Source: Skeletonema tropicum (taxonomy: Eukaryota; Bacillariophyta; Thalassiosirophyceae; Thalassiosirales; Thalassiosiraceae). From it: a stretch of DNA of 64,000 nt. The stretch lies in the NCBI GenBank assembly GCA_037178625.1, contig CM074134.1:806001-870000 (forward strand). The letters run 5' to 3'. The position numbers were made by a program, and so were the translations under genes. The notes beneath the pieces were generated by a model. That model searched no databases. It was not told where the DNA came from and saw nothing but the letters and a program-made list of their open reading frames with translations. Positions 1 through 10,901 of this stretch are shown here, piece by piece. Each line of letters starts with the position of its first letter. Position 1 is the stretch's first letter.

Positions 1-618
1 GTTCCCGCCACCAATAATTCGTCGGAGATAATGTTGTGTGCCCTGTTCATAAAAGTACTGTTCCACTGATTTGAATTTGCAAGCACTTTTTCTTGTGGGA
101 GTTTCGACTCCATTATTTTTTATCACACACGACAGTTCCTCCTCTGTGTGAAAAACTAGCCGCCGTTTGTGTTTATGTGGGTAGAAAAGTGCTAAGCGTC
201 GCACGTCGCACCCAACTTGAAGTTTTTGAAGTCGAGTGTGGCTTCCGATAAAATCCAGTACCGTTTTTTTTGAATTAGTTCCTATGTACATATGGTACTC
301 ACTTGCCATCAACCATCAAAATGGACCCAGACCAGGTGAAAAATGGCTTCCTACGACCCTCAATAACACAGTAACTAGAAGGTTTTTGACCTTGCTTGCA
401 GTGGTAATCTTCATCCCTTGGCCATTAGGATCTTATTGATACCTTACTTGCCACCACCAGCCTTATATTGAAAAAACTTGCAAGCTGAACTCAATAGTAC
501 AGTACCTCTTAAGCAACTCTCAACTCTCACGCACTAGAAGTATTATTTGTTGAGATAGCCTCTCGCTCAATAATATCACCTCATCGCCCAGAAACGTCTG
601 CATCAATTATAATCCGTC
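1..618. other. Intergenic, no supported gene
   Basis: No coding region or RNA gene could be supported here. The only open frame of note (236-439) has no recognisable domain. The last 100 bases before 619 should hold the 5' leader of the MTFP1-like gene. The left edge may contain the end of a gene lying outside the window. Confidence 0.5.
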
Positions 619-1173
619 ATGACAAAGAATCCAATGGCCACGCACTTACATCACGATGGCTCAAAAACTGATGATGCAGGCAGCTACAACGTTTTCAGGG
701 ACTCTCTCCTTCGTTATTGTGGCTATGCAAATGAAATTGGAGAGAGCTTTCGCTATCAATACCCGAAATTTGTTAAGCCATCCTATGCTATTGCGTTTGG
801 TTACTGTTTAGCCGATTCTTTTTCTGCTGGGTATCAAGTAATGTTAGAGAAGGAGGAAGATGGAGATGAAGGATCACGCAACAACAGGTATGATACTCGC
901 TCTCAAGAGAAACGTGCTGCAATTGCAATATTTGATACGTTGCTTTGGCAAAGTTTGGCATCGGTAGCCATTCCTGGGGGAGTTATTAACACTATTGTAA
1001 GAGCGACAAGGTTTGCTTCAGCTCGAACAGTGGGGTTTCCACTCGTTGTGACAAAGTGGGCACCAACAGTGATGGGCTTGGGGTCAATACCGTTCATAGT
1101 GAAGCCGATAGATGATTGCGTAGACTTCGCACTCGACAATTCGACGAGGAAATTTCTAGATCTAGAAAGTTAA
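619..1173 (+). CDS. MTFP1/MTP18-like mitochondrial inner-membrane protein
   Basis: Single-exon, 184 residues, ATG start at 619. The order of motifs matches mitochondrial fission process protein 1 (MTP18): RYCGYANEIGESFR near residue 32, a first hydrophobic segment with SYAIAFGYCLADS, then DTLLWQSLASVAIPGGVIN (about 107-125), and WAPTVMGLGSIPFIVKPID followed by DFALDNSTRKF at the end. In animals this family sits in the mitochondrial inner membrane and affects fission and inner-membrane integrity. An acidic insert (EKEEDGDEGSRNN) lies between the two halves. Length is close to the family norm (about 166 residues in human). No cleavable presequence is obvious. It is transcribed convergently with the NIPA-like gene, whose stop is only about 40 bases away. 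The family assignment is strong; the role in this organism is inferred. Confidence 0.85.
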   Translation: MTKNPMATHLHHDGSKTDDAGSYNVFRDSLLRYCGYANEIGESFRYQYPKFVKPSYAIAFGYCLADSFSAGYQVMLEKEEDGDEGSRNNRYDTRSQEKRAAIAIFDTLLWQSLASVAIPGGVINTIVRATRFASARTVGFPLVVTKWAPTVMGLGSIPFIVKPIDDCVDFALDNSTRKFLDLES

Positions 1174-1215
1174 AGCATTCTTACAGCGAAAACATCGACA
1201 CAATATGATAGATCC

Positions 1216-3092
1216 TTATGTATTACTGAATTTGTCTTCGAGGTTCTGCGATGGCATTGGTGGACTAGCTCCGTTTGGAGTGTTGCTCTGTTCAATCTCC
1301 AACAATATGCGACTGTGTAACTTCTCCTGAGTCATGCAGAGACGGTGGGCAACGTCACAATCCGGTCGAGGGGTGATTTGTGTTACTTTGATGTCCAGCT
1401 CGGCCAAGAGACTCATGATCTCATCGTTGTATCCCTCTTCGGACAGTGGATTGGTTTTGATTAACGTTAGAAGTGTGCAAAGCAAAGTTCTGCGTCTAAT
1501 GCGTTTTGCTTCATCATTGGAGTTAGAAATCATCGCTTCGCTAAAGATTCTGACGCTGTCGCCATTACCCTGGAGAAGATTTGGGACTTTCGTCACAAAA
1601 TCGAGTGCCAACTTCTTTGCCACGTCTTCCAATCTTGGCGACCAGCTACCACCGTCATCAATCAATTTTGAGTCATCTCCGTCATGACTTGTTTCAGCGT
1701 GATGTTCAATCAAATCATCATTGCTGTTGTGTTCGCTTAGACTAACGTTTGGTGTAGGTCCAGGACTGCGTTCAATGCTCAGATTCGTCGAACTCCCTCC
1801 TTGTTTCAACAACAAATTCAAGAGTTCACGATGCAAGTCTTCATCTTCGACAACAACAGGTTTTGGCGTAAGCAGCACTAATCCACTGAACATGATGAAA
1901 ACTCCGAAGCAAAAGCCGGCCCATTGATATAAATCGAAGCTGTTGAATTCTTGGAAGAAGATTCCACCGGATATGATTGCGAAGAGGATGAAACTGCATT
2001 GCAAAAGAGGTATGATAAATAATGGGTCAAAGTTCTTGAGTGCGTTGCTCAATCTCGTCAACCAAATCCATACTGTCGCTACCCAGATAACAATTGTCAC
2101 ATACAAGAACCATTCACGGAAGATGTTTTCATTACCACTCGTGTGGACGGCAAGAAGTTCGGCCAACACTTTTGCCTGTGTAACCGACTGTGTACCGACG
2201 AGCGCGCTCCAAAAGCTATACACACATGGAAGAATGACCGCACTGTGTTTGATGGGACTTCCGTTTTTCTGCAACGTTGCAAGCCGTTTGTAGACGATAT
2301 GCAACACTACAAGGAGACATATCATTAGAGCCAAATAGACCATATAGGCCGGATTGTGATACAGAATTTTGATCTCTTTTGTAGTTAGCTCAAGGGTTTC
2401 CTTTGAGCTGTATTGCACAGCCTTTGGGGGGGAGGGGTGAAAAGACGTTTGATGGAGAGTTCAAATAAGCAAAACTACTTTGTGAGATGAAGTCCGTAAC
2501 ATAACAATGCGAAGACAATGACAAACAAACGAACCAGAACAGTGCCAATGACCGTCAGCATGGTACCCGCGAGCATCGTCTCTGTGATTTTTGCCTTCAA
2601 GAGAAGCCTTCCAAATAAGAGGTTCGTAACAAACTGAACGGATTCAAGGCTTGCAAGCATGGACTGAGTAGAAAGCAGAGGAGGAGTATGAGTATGCATT
2701 AGACGTGGGGCAAAGCTCAATCAAGTCATAGTAATGCGATGTCATACCTGAGCAGCAAACGCATAGCTTGCAAAGTTTAGGAAGCTGCCACTTATAAATA
2801 TGATAGTGCCTACAACCCAAGTAATAGAATTGATCGGGCTCCTTCCAGTCTTAACGAATTCAAACTCCGACGAATCATTCTGATTATCTTGAAGTGGAAG
2901 TGGCTCAATCTTGACCGGTGTTGGACTGCGCCATGGGATTCTTCTGGTCGGCTTGTCCGCAGGGCTCTTTCTTGAGGTCAATTGTTCCTCTTGTTGGAGG
3001 GATTTTAGTCCAAGAGATTGCAAATTGTTGCCGGTGTTAATCGCAACACTTCCTAAAATGCCGAGCGTAACTCCCAACGACCAGTCGGACAT
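1216..3092 (-). CDS. NIPA-type magnesium transporter, three exons
   Basis: Reads from ATG at 3092. Exon 1 is 3092-2748 and opens with LGVTLGILGSVAINTGNNLQ, the typical first helix of NIPA/DUF803 Mg transporters. Intron 1 (2747-2664, 84 bases, GT..AG) keeps phase 0 and joins AAQ to SMLASLESVQFV, the conserved second-helix region. Exon 2 ends near 2530-2540 and exon 3 resumes near 2420 with ELTTKEIKILYHNPAYMVYL and runs to 1216. The donor of intron 2 is ambiguous: GTTCGT or GTCATT would both keep the frame. Exon 3 holds the remaining helices, then a long hydrophilic cytosolic tail (from about 1850 down) rich in Ser, Asp and Glu and not typical of the family. Predicted role is Mg2+ transport across a cell or endosomal membrane, from family knowledge. 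Confidence 0.85.
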
Positions 3093-4378
3093 GTTGACAG
3101 TATGAAACAGACTCCTCCTTTAGTGTTAGATAAGACGGATCAACGAGCAAGTAGTTGCCGCGGCAGCCAGGAAGAACCTATTTCATTTCAGCCAAAATGC
3201 CAGCCAGCCGAAACGCTTTTAGATTCCTGTGTATTTTGATGGTCGAATTTAAAATTTTTTTCTCACCAGCGGCTCAGGGAAAGTGCGTGCAAATTATTTT
3301 TATTATCGTAGAGAAATTTTAAAATGAATGCTACTACGATCTTTGTTTCTGCGGCCCCAAGCGTCAATAAAATATCAGCACTTGTTTCCCAGCCCACAAC
3401 CCAGGAACTGCATTATTTCATCAGTTCCTCTCGTTCAACTCTTTGACCGCGCCGCCGCTTCGTCTCTGCGATTCTACTCGCTATTCGACAGTTACTTATA
3501 GCCTAGTGCACGTTGTTTGCTGAGTCCTCTTCTCTAGAACTACATATACATCGAGATAGCGCCTGTGCCGTTACAAATCGAATATGTTTCTCCTCTCTAG
3601 AGTATATAACCTTTACGAATGCCAAGCCTCCAGCTCCAGCCGCTGTCGTAGTGCCCCTTTTTTGTATTTTTGAGACCGCGCACCAATTTTACCCATGTTG
3701 CGAGAAGACATTTTCCAAGTAGGTCCAAATCTCGCTCGGTTCCCGTGATCTCGCTCAATCAAATTATTTCTGTCATTGCTACGACACGAAGGAAAGTCTC
3801 TCTATCTTATTGGAATTGTATCTCTTGATCTTGACGTCCTTGTCCTTGTCGCCCAGGATCGAGACGTCATAGCACGTTCATTTCCGCGATCTGCAGCTAG
3901 TATCATTAGATTATTCTACGCAAGAAACTTCATGTTGCCTTGGTCTCATTCAAATCGATATATCCTCTCTCCAGAGAGCGATAGAAACACGTACAGGAAT
4001 AGAAGCCAGCCGATGAATTTGTTTCCCGCCATTTCTGTCGTGGGCTGAGCGAGAGGACAACGAACTCGGGGGGGGGACCGACAATCTGAGTGTGGGTTTG
4101 ATACGTAGGTACGCTAGTTATTTGTCGTCATAAAGGTACTGGTAAGTTGGCCCCACTTTTTGAGGACCTTTTAAAAAATCGAGTCACGAGCGTTTAGTCC
4201 AAAGCATGACAAAGGTCGTACAAATTTTTTTTCCACGACTCAAAAAAGGTGGGTCCGCGACACTCAGATTGTCGGTTCCAGCATGAGAACAACGACCATG
4301 AGTTGTTGCTGTTGCTAAACCTACGCCACTCATTTTGCCCAGATAACACTTTTAACATCTAATCTTCAAGCTGCTGAG
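3093..4378. other. Intergenic between divergent genes, holds a MITE-like inverted repeat
   Basis: About 1.3 kb between the NIPA-like gene (minus strand) and the R3H gene (plus strand), so it contains both promoters. Open frames at 3513-3722 and 3776-4048 show no domain and are not called. The only structure seen is the inverted-repeat element at 4077-4276, listed separately. Confidence 0.6.
4077..4276. repeat. Candidate MITE with 17-bp perfect terminal inverted repeats
   Basis: The 17-base sequence ACCGACAATCTGAGTGT at 4077-4093 recurs as its exact reverse complement at 4260-4276. The 200-base span has no open frame. Just inside the arms a second, imperfect inverted match is visible (CCCCACTTTTTGAG near 4151 against CTCAAAAAAGGTGGG near 4240). 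The shape fits a miniature inverted-repeat transposable element. No clear target-site duplication was found next to the ends, so a regulatory palindrome or a remnant is also possible. Confidence 0.45.
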
Positions 4379-7327
4379 ATGACAGAGGTATCGTCTCCTC
4401 CCAGCGCAGCTACACCAATGAGCTCGCAAAATGCTGGTGGTGCCGGGCGTGGCCGACGAAGGGGGAAGCGTGGAGGAGGCGGGCGTGGTAATGGAGGCGG
4501 AGCAACCAGTAAGAATAAAAACGAGCTCACTGATGGCGAGGCCAAGACAGTTGCTGATGATACTGCAAAAAACGGTCAATCCACTAAATCTCGTTCACGG
4601 AGAGGTCGAAAGGGTGGGCGCGGCAATGCAAGTCAGTCTACTGCTACTGCTGCGTCTGAGAACAAGAGTGATGCTAACGGAGGTGACAGTGAGAAAAAAG
4701 CCTTGCCAGATACTCCATCATCGCCTAGAACGGAGCAGGCTATGCAATTTATTGCAGAATCACTGGCTGACTCAAACACAAATTCGGATGGAAAACCGAA
4801 AGCAAATAATGGCGCTGCAACCGGCAATAATAAACAATCTACGCAGCGAAATAGAAAGGCAAGGGGTAAAAAGAAAAGTGCAGTTACAACAGACGATTTC
4901 AACAAAGATGCAGTGAATGCTGTCCCCACCAACTCTTCCGCACCCGAAGAGAAGAAGAAGAAACGACGAAACCGCAATAGAAAGCCAAAGCGGAAGGAGC
5001 AAAAGTCGTATCCATGGAAAAAGTTTATTCCGGATGGAGCGGAAGATCCCATTTCATTAGACCCCTTAGATGAATTGCCATATCCTCCATTTGCGCTGGT
5101 GGTAGATGAACCATATGTTCCCATCTATCCCGGAATGTGGCCTCCCCAGGACGGGGAGGACAACAAAATAATAGATGATGCTGCCAATGTGGAAAATTCA
5201 GAAGAAGCAAAAAATAATAGAGAACTGCAAATTCTGAAAGAACAATGGGGTGACAATGTTGCACCGGCAGTGCAAAAGCAGAATGGACCAAGTGGTAAGA
5301 AGATAGAGACTGATTCTTCTTCGACCAATAACATCGAAGGACGTAGATTTAATCTCTTTGATGGAAGAGCACTCGCAAACTATGTTGTATCAGAGTTACA
5401 ATTTATCGACCCTTTCAATCGACGTGATCTCACCCGAGGAGAACTTCAAGCGTTAGATGCCTACCTTGCAGTACACAAACTTGGAGCTGCGGAAGTGGTT
5501 GAAGCTTATGATGATAATGGAACTACAATCAGTACTGCAGGCGCACGGGCACAAACGCCTGGTGGACGAGCACTAATGCTGCAACAGAGAGCGCAGGCGA
5601 TTCGTGATTCATTGTACCAATCCGGTGGAAGTACGCAGCGACAGCAGCAGCTTGGGAGTGGCGCACGGGACATGAGACGTGTTCAAACATGGCAGGGAAG
5701 CAACATGGGCGAAGACGCTGATTTGGGTGGAGTAACAAATCAATTTCAAAGAATGTATGCAGCCCATGAACGTGGACAGCGTGGCGTTGGGGGGTCAAAT
5801 AATAATGCACCCTCTAATTTCCAGCCATCGTTTCAGCCGGACAATGGCATCTACGATGAGGGTGGCTTATTAATGATCGATGATGATATCAACCCTGGGT
5901 TAAGGAGCCAAATTGTGGATTCTACACGTCGTGGCAATGTCCAAAGAATTAGCCACGAAGCACAAGCCCGCGACAATAGCTTTCCAACACTGCAAAATAA
6001 TAATGCAACTGCTGAAGTGGCAGCTTCCGCTCCTGCAACTAACGTACCGATGAAGAAAACTCCAAAGGTAGACGGTCATTCCAAGGGTTTAAGCAAAATT
6101 GGCAAAATGGTCAAGCAAACCGACCCGAAACAATTAGAACGCCAGAGAAAGGCGAGAGAAGAAGCAAATCGCAGGGCTGAATTATCTCGGCAAATGTTTT
6201 TCGATCCTTCCAGACCAGATATTACGACGACTGGAGGGCTTTTGACTGCTCCTGCAAAAACACAGCAAAATTCTCCATCAGAGGCGGTGCTGGAAAGGAA
6301 CCGCAACCTTGCGTTTGCTCTAGGTGTTGCACCATCCACTGTTCGCAATGAGACATCTCTGACAGGTTGGGCACGTCCAACGACTGTTGATATAGAGGTT
6401 GATGAGTTTGGCAACGAACTCAATACAGCGCAATATCCTGATGCTCTATTAGCAGAGGCCAAGGAACGAATGAGTGAATTGGTCAAGCTGGAGAAGCAGT
6501 GGAAGAAATTCCTCGCCGATGACAAGGAAGCTTCGATTTCGTTAAAAGCCATGTTAAAGCCCCTTCGCAAGTTTGTTCATGAATACTCGGACTTTTGGAG
6601 GCTTCATACGGAGAGCTTTGATCCAGAAGGCCGTAGATATATTTACTGCAAAAAGTTAGCCGACACTGCAGTACCGTATCCACTGTTATCGGAAGCCGCG
6701 CGAAAATGGCGTGGCCCCGCACCCGGGAGTAGTCCAGCGGCAATTCTCAATACGTCACAATCAAGTTCAGCAGTGGGAGCTGTGTCCTCTGGTGGTTGGC
6801 GTGTTGAGGGACGAGTGCCGTTGAAATTAGCGCCTCGAACTGTTGACGAAGGCACGAAACCTGAGCCAGTTGTCACAGGCATGGGGATGACTCGTTCATC
6901 ATCCACTCCATTTTTATCAATGACTGGCGAGAAACCACCGCCTCCAAGATTTGCAAATTTGCACGAGAACGAACGTCCTAGGTTGCAATTGGCCAAGCGG
7001 CAAATACCACAACCCGATGAACTCGAAAAGAGGAGCCTATCGCCTGAGCAGTGGGAAGAGCTCGATAGTAACACGCAAGAGCAAATACTACGTGAGATTG
7101 GCGAAGAGAATGAAAAGAAACGGCTGGCTCTGGAACGCGAACAGAGGAAGATAGATGCTAGAATTCATCGCAAAGAGCATAAAGCCAAGAAGAGGCAAGA
7201 TATTCAACAAAAGAAGAAAGCTCTTCTGCAAAGTGCTTTTGCTAGTGATGATGACGACGACGATTCTGATAACGATTGGTTTGAAAGTGATATAGCTTTT
7301 GATGGAAGTGACGATGAAGGGAGGTAA
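4379..7327 (+). CDS. R3H-domain protein, probable RNA/DNA binding
   Basis: 982 residues, one exon, ATG at 4379. The N-terminal third is basic and Gly/Arg-rich (RGRRRGKRGGGGRGNGGG and similar runs), as in RNA-binding proteins. Near residues 695-765 is an R3H-type domain: KLEKQWKKFL, then the signature R730-K-F-V-H734 (RxxxH) followed by EYSDFWRLHTESFDPEGRRYIYC and PYPLLSEAARKWRG. R3H domains bind single-stranded nucleic acid, and this segment resembles the R3H region at the C-terminal side of NF-X1-type proteins. The Cys-rich NF-X1 zinc fingers are absent. A coiled charged segment (890-950) and an acidic tail (DDDDDDSDNDWFESD) close the protein. The domain call is good; the biological role is unknown. 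Confidence 0.7.
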   Translation: MTEVSSPPSAATPMSSQNAGGAGRGRRRGKRGGGGRGNGGGATSKNKNELTDGEAKTVADDTAKNGQSTKSRSRRGRKGGRGNASQSTATAASENKSDANGGDSEKKALPDTPSSPRTEQAMQFIAESLADSNTNSDGKPKANNGAATGNNKQSTQRNRKARGKKKSAVTTDDFNKDAVNAVPTNSSAPEEKKKKRRNRNRKPKRKEQKSYPWKKFIPDGAEDPISLDPLDELPYPPFALVVDEPYVPIYPGMWPPQDGEDNKIIDDAANVENSEEAKNNRELQILKEQWGDNVAPAVQKQNGPSGKKIETDSSSTNNIEGRRFNLFDGRALANYVVSELQFIDPFNRRDLTRGELQALDAYLAVHKLGAAEVVEAYDDNGTTISTAGARAQTPGGRALMLQQRAQAIRDSLYQSGGSTQRQQQLGSGARDMRRVQTWQGSNMGEDADLGGVTNQFQRMYAAHERGQRGVGGSNNNAPSNFQPSFQPDNGIYDEGGLLMIDDDINPGLRSQIVDSTRRGNVQRISHEAQARDNSFPTLQNNNATAEVAASAPATNVPMKKTPKVDGHSKGLSKIGKMVKQTDPKQLERQRKAREEANRRAELSRQMFFDPSRPDITTTGGLLTAPAKTQQNSPSEAVLERNRNLAFALGVAPSTVRNETSLTGWARPTTVDIEVDEFGNELNTAQYPDALLAEAKERMSELVKLEKQWKKFLADDKEASISLKAMLKPLRKFVHEYSDFWRLHTESFDPEGRRYIYCKKLADTAVPYPLLSEAARKWRGPAPGSSPAAILNTSQSSSAVGAVSSGGWRVEGRVPLKLAPRTVDEGTKPEPVVTGMGMTRSSSTPFLSMTGEKPPPPRFANLHENERPRLQLAKRQIPQPDELEKRSLSPEQWEELDSNTQEQILREIGEENEKKRLALEREQRKIDARIHRKEHKAKKRQDIQQKKKALLQSAFASDDDDDDSDNDWFESDIAFDGSDDEGR

Positions 7328-7421
7328 TGTAATCCTATGATAGACATTGAGGTAAACCATACATCGTTAATGATATTATCATTCTGCGGTAGAGCTAGAA
7401 CTACCGAACTACTTAAGAAGT

Positions 7422-8825
7422 TTACATCAACAAATATTCCGTTCCCTGAGCCCCTTTAACCTTGGGCCTTCTCTTACCCTGCACAATCCTTCTTCCGCCA
7501 GCCTTCTTCTTCTGTATCATATTCCTCGAAACCATACTCTCCAACCTATCCGTGACAAGTGAACCCTTGGGTGTGACAGTTCTCAACCCTCCATTACCAC
7601 CACCCAACTCTTCCGTGAGCGCCACAGGGAGAGAGGGAGCACGAATTGGATCCTTCTGGCTCATGGTACCCCAAACATCCTTTCCTAATGGCTGTGATCT
7701 CTTTTCATTGCGCAATTTGGTAAGTTCCAGTTGTCGCTCGGCTTGTTCCTTCTCGGCCTGTTTGACTGCCTTGTTGTGAATGTGTGCTTCATTAATTTGA
7801 TGCATAAACTGTTTTCGCATCCTACGTTCTTTCAGAGCCGTTTCTTCCGCCTTGACACGTTTTTGTTTGTTGCGTTGTGCCCTTGTCAATTTACCCTTCT
7901 TCTTGATGAGTTTCATATTCACTACACCAGCACTTTCCTCCTGTTCCTCCTCTTCTTCATCACTAGATTCTTCTTCTTCCGACTCATCACTCCCCATAAT
8001 AAACTCTTTGGTAAATGCACTCATCCCCTCACTAATAGGCTTGGACTTGTATTCCTCAGCTTCGTTCCTACGAATTTCAATCGACAATGCCTCGCCAATC
8101 GCATCTTGATGCTGTTCCCTATCCGGATGGTACGATTGTCCAGGGTGGGCAATCTCCACGGCCAATTGTGGCTTGGCATTCGCCTGGGCATACCTACGTG
8201 CCTTGAGTTGTTTGTTGGATATCACTGGTGCGGGTTGAATTGGTGCATCAAATGCAGAATCGATGGATGATGCGGGGAGAGGCATTTGTTTGGGTACAAG
8301 AGCGACAGGGTTGGTTCCACCCATTGCAGGCTTGCCTACTGGTACTGCCACCATTTTGGTTCGTTTGCCTTTGCCAGCACCACCGGTCTTGGATAATGGT
8401 GCAGGTGCCTCATCCCATAAATCAAACGTGGGCTTTCCGGCCTTTGCCATACCCGCCATACGTTTGACTATCCGCTTCTGCTGCAATTTCGCCTTACCCT
8501 TCTCCGCCAAGTCAATTGCACCCTTTGTGCCATGAACTTCGAGCACCTTCTTGATTTGTCTCATGTCCTTTTCGGAAGGCTCATACTTTCTCTTTTTAGA
8601 AGCTGCAGCAGCCTCTTCCTTTTTATTCTTGGCACGAGCAGCTGCCTTGAGACTTGCGGCAGTTTCATTTCTATTTGTATCGAGTACGAATAATTCCTCG
8701 TCTGCCTTGGATTGGACGCGTTGTTGGTCCGATTGTTCTATCTGTACCTCCTCGAGTTCTTTGTAGGTCTCTGCGGCACGCTTTTGTTGGCGGCGTGATG
8801 CCCCTGCTTTTGATCGTTTGCCCAT
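7422..8825 (-). CDS. NOP53: NOP53-like 60S ribosome biogenesis factor
   Basis: 467 residues, single exon, ATG at 8825. The protein is highly basic with a bipartite-like nuclear signal at its start (KRSKAGASRRQQKRAAE). Family marks of Nop53/GLTSCR2 are LFVLDTNRNE (about 45-55), PGQSYHPDREQHQDAIGEAL (about 228-247), a long basic coiled coil, LTEELGGGNGGLRTVTPKG and LVTDRLESMVSRNMIQKKK, ending with basic GKRRPKVKG. In yeast and humans Nop53 recruits the exosome helicase Mtr4 to the pre-60S particle for 5.8S/ITS2 processing and acts in the nucleolus. An acidic stretch (DESEEEESSDEEEEEQEE) interrupts the middle. It is divergent from the CID-domain gene with about 320 bases between starts. Confidence 0.85.
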   Translation of the reverse strand: MGKRSKAGASRRQQKRAAETYKELEEVQIEQSDQQRVQSKADEELFVLDTNRNETAASLKAAARAKNKKEEAAAASKKRKYEPSEKDMRQIKKVLEVHGTKGAIDLAEKGKAKLQQKRIVKRMAGMAKAGKPTFDLWDEAPAPLSKTGGAGKGKRTKMVAVPVGKPAMGGTNPVALVPKQMPLPASSIDSAFDAPIQPAPVISNKQLKARRYAQANAKPQLAVEIAHPGQSYHPDREQHQDAIGEALSIEIRRNEAEEYKSKPISEGMSAFTKEFIMGSDESEEEESSDEEEEEQEESAGVVNMKLIKKKGKLTRAQRNKQKRVKAEETALKERRMRKQFMHQINEAHIHNKAVKQAEKEQAERQLELTKLRNEKRSQPLGKDVWGTMSQKDPIRAPSLPVALTEELGGGNGGLRTVTPKGSLVTDRLESMVSRNMIQKKKAGGRRIVQGKRRPKVKGAQGTEYLLM

Positions 8826-9146
8826 GATGATGATCTAATGTGATGTGACGAAGATTTGATTGGATTGGTTACTTGAGGTATGTTGTGAGCTTTGGCATGT
8901 TCTTTGCTACGAGCGGAAAATAAAATGGTTGGCCGGCGGAGGACGGAAGGAGAGGTCCCTTGGGATATAATTTCACCTTAGCAGGTAAGTAGAGGGGTAT
9001 TGATAAGTGTGTGAGTTGGTTGTAAAAGTGATGTTTGAGGGGAAATGAATCCATAGAGGGGTGATCACTTGCAGTTGCCTCATCACTTTTTTCCAATCCA
9101 TCTCCATTTTCCATTTTTCATCGATTTCAAAAAAACTTCTTTGACC
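8826..9146. promoter_or_regulatory. Shared divergent promoter region
   Basis: The 321 bases between the NOP53 ATG (minus strand) and the CID-protein ATG (plus strand) must hold both promoters and 5' leaders. No confident TATA box or other motif was identified. Confidence 0.45.
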
Positions 9147-10535
9147 ATGGGGGACGCCGCCGCCCTCCGCAACACTCTGTCCCAAACAGAAAACACCATG
9201 CCAGGCATCCAATCCTCCTCTCGAGAAATGATGCGTTTCTACGATAAGCCCGGTGGTCCGTCCCTAGCTGTCTCAGAATGGCGATCTGTATTACAAACTT
9301 CATCCCCATCACTCAGCTTGCCGCTGTTATATGTTGCCAATGAGGTGTTGCAGACCTCCAAGCGGAATCGGGGGAGCAAATTTTTAGAGGCATTTAGTCC
9401 GGTTCTGGGAAGTAGTTTGATGTTTATTGTGGGGAGGGATCGGAGTGTGGTGGAGAAGGTGCGACGGACGGTCAAAGTTTGGGGGGATCGACGGGTGTTT
9501 TCCATGAGGTTTGTTTTGGATCTTTTGGCTGGGTTGGATAGTTATCGGGCGGGTGCTGCAAATAATGTGACAAAGCAGCAGGCTCCTGTTGCTGCCGCCA
9601 CTGCTGCTGCCTCTCCAAAGCCATCATCGCCTACCAATAGTGACAAGAAATCGTCGGTAACGACCTCGGATTCAGATGATGACGATGAGGAAGATATGTT
9701 TGGGGGAGCAACTGATGGTCAAAAACTGCTCGACATTAGCATTGATGTCTCTGCTCTCTCGGAAGCAAAATCTGGATTTGGATCAGGTGCCGCCAAACGA
9801 CGACGCACTAGTAAAACCAATACCTCATCAACTGCGGCCAAGAAGCCAAAAATACTCTCAGGTCAAAATTTTCTGCAATTGTTTCAATCGATTGCCACTC
9901 TGGATGAAACGTACAAATCATCCATGGGAATTGTGGAAGCTATACCCCCGTCGTACCTCGATGATAATAGCGCAGATATCGATGACTTGGTGGGAGATGA
10001 ATTGACATCCATGTACAAAAAAGTTTGTGATACACAGCGAAAGATTCTTCGGGAGCGTCGTTCCATGTACTCTGTTGCTGTTCAACGGAGGGAGTGGGAG
10101 AAGGAGGCGAAGCGGTATGTGTTGTGGTTGAAGAATCTTGCCAAGGTTGATGATGATGATATTTCGTTTGTGGATAAGTTGGAGAAAAAATTGGATGTGA
10201 TTTCTGTTTGTTATGGTAAGACAGCTGTGCACTCATTTTCAAATTCTTTTCGCTGCACACCTACCCTTTCATGCCTAACTGTATATGTCTTGTTTGCCAA
10301 TTAAATCACAATAGACGAAGCTAAAAAATTACGTGACGCTCGCCGAAGTGAGGAAGCTCAACAACGTGCAGAGGCTGAAGCTATTGCAAAGCAGGAGGCT
10401 GACGAGAAGGAGAGAAAGCGTCTGCTTGAGGATGTGACAAAAGAAGCGGAAGCAAAGCCTGGAATGATCTGGAATCCAAATTTGAGAGAGTATCAGTATC
10501 TTCATGATCACACTGAGGAGTCATGGAGGGACTAA
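9147..10535 (+). CDS. CID-domain protein (RPRD1/Rtt103-like), RNA polymerase II CTD reader
   Basis: Two exons, 429 residues. I start at the ATG at 9147 (GDAAALRNTLSQ), because the open frame upstream begins only at a TTG. Exon 1 is 9147-10215, the intron 10216-10314 (99 bases, GTAAG..AATAG), exon 2 10315-10535. Residues about 5-125 form a CTD-interacting domain: LPLLYVANEVLQTSKR, FLEAFSPVL, then VRRTVKVWGDRRVFS. This eight-helix fold binds phosphorylated RPB1 tail repeats. An acidic/Ser linker with a nuclear-type basic cluster (AAKRRRTSK) follows, then a long coiled coil as in RPRD1/CREPT, where it mediates dimers. The C-terminus holds GMIWNPNLREYQYL. Its presumed ligand, RPB1, is encoded in the same window, but the two genes are 47 kb apart and not an operon. 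Confidence 0.8.
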
Positions 10536-10901
10536 TATTTGTATTGTGCATTTGATTTTTATGCGTCCTCGGTTCGGGTACTTTTTTGACGGCATATGAC
10601 TTCATCAAGTATTATCATATAATTTCATATTCAAATTGAATGAGAAAGAGTACTTTCTGCACTGTCTTCCCACAGCAGGTCAAGCGATGTGGTTATCGGA
10701 TCTGTCATCCTTTTTTTTGTGTTTTGTACCTCATCGTGAGAATGAATTTATGTAGGTTCGATGATAATATTCCTGACACTCAGTCGCCCTCACTGTCTAA
10801 CACCTTCAAAAGGATAACCAATAACGAACTAATATTAAAGGACAACTATCAATGACATCAAAATTATCTACATCTCAACCAACTGGTCGAAACAATCACG
10901 T
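10536..10901. other. Intergenic between convergent genes
   Basis: 366 bases hold the 3' ends of the CID-protein gene and of the acyltransferase gene. It is AT-rich; I see no gene or clear repeat in it. Confidence 0.5.

Noticed and set aside
9069..9146. N-terminal extension of the CID protein
   Set aside because: It begins with TTG, not ATG; the CID fold starts after the ATG at 9147.
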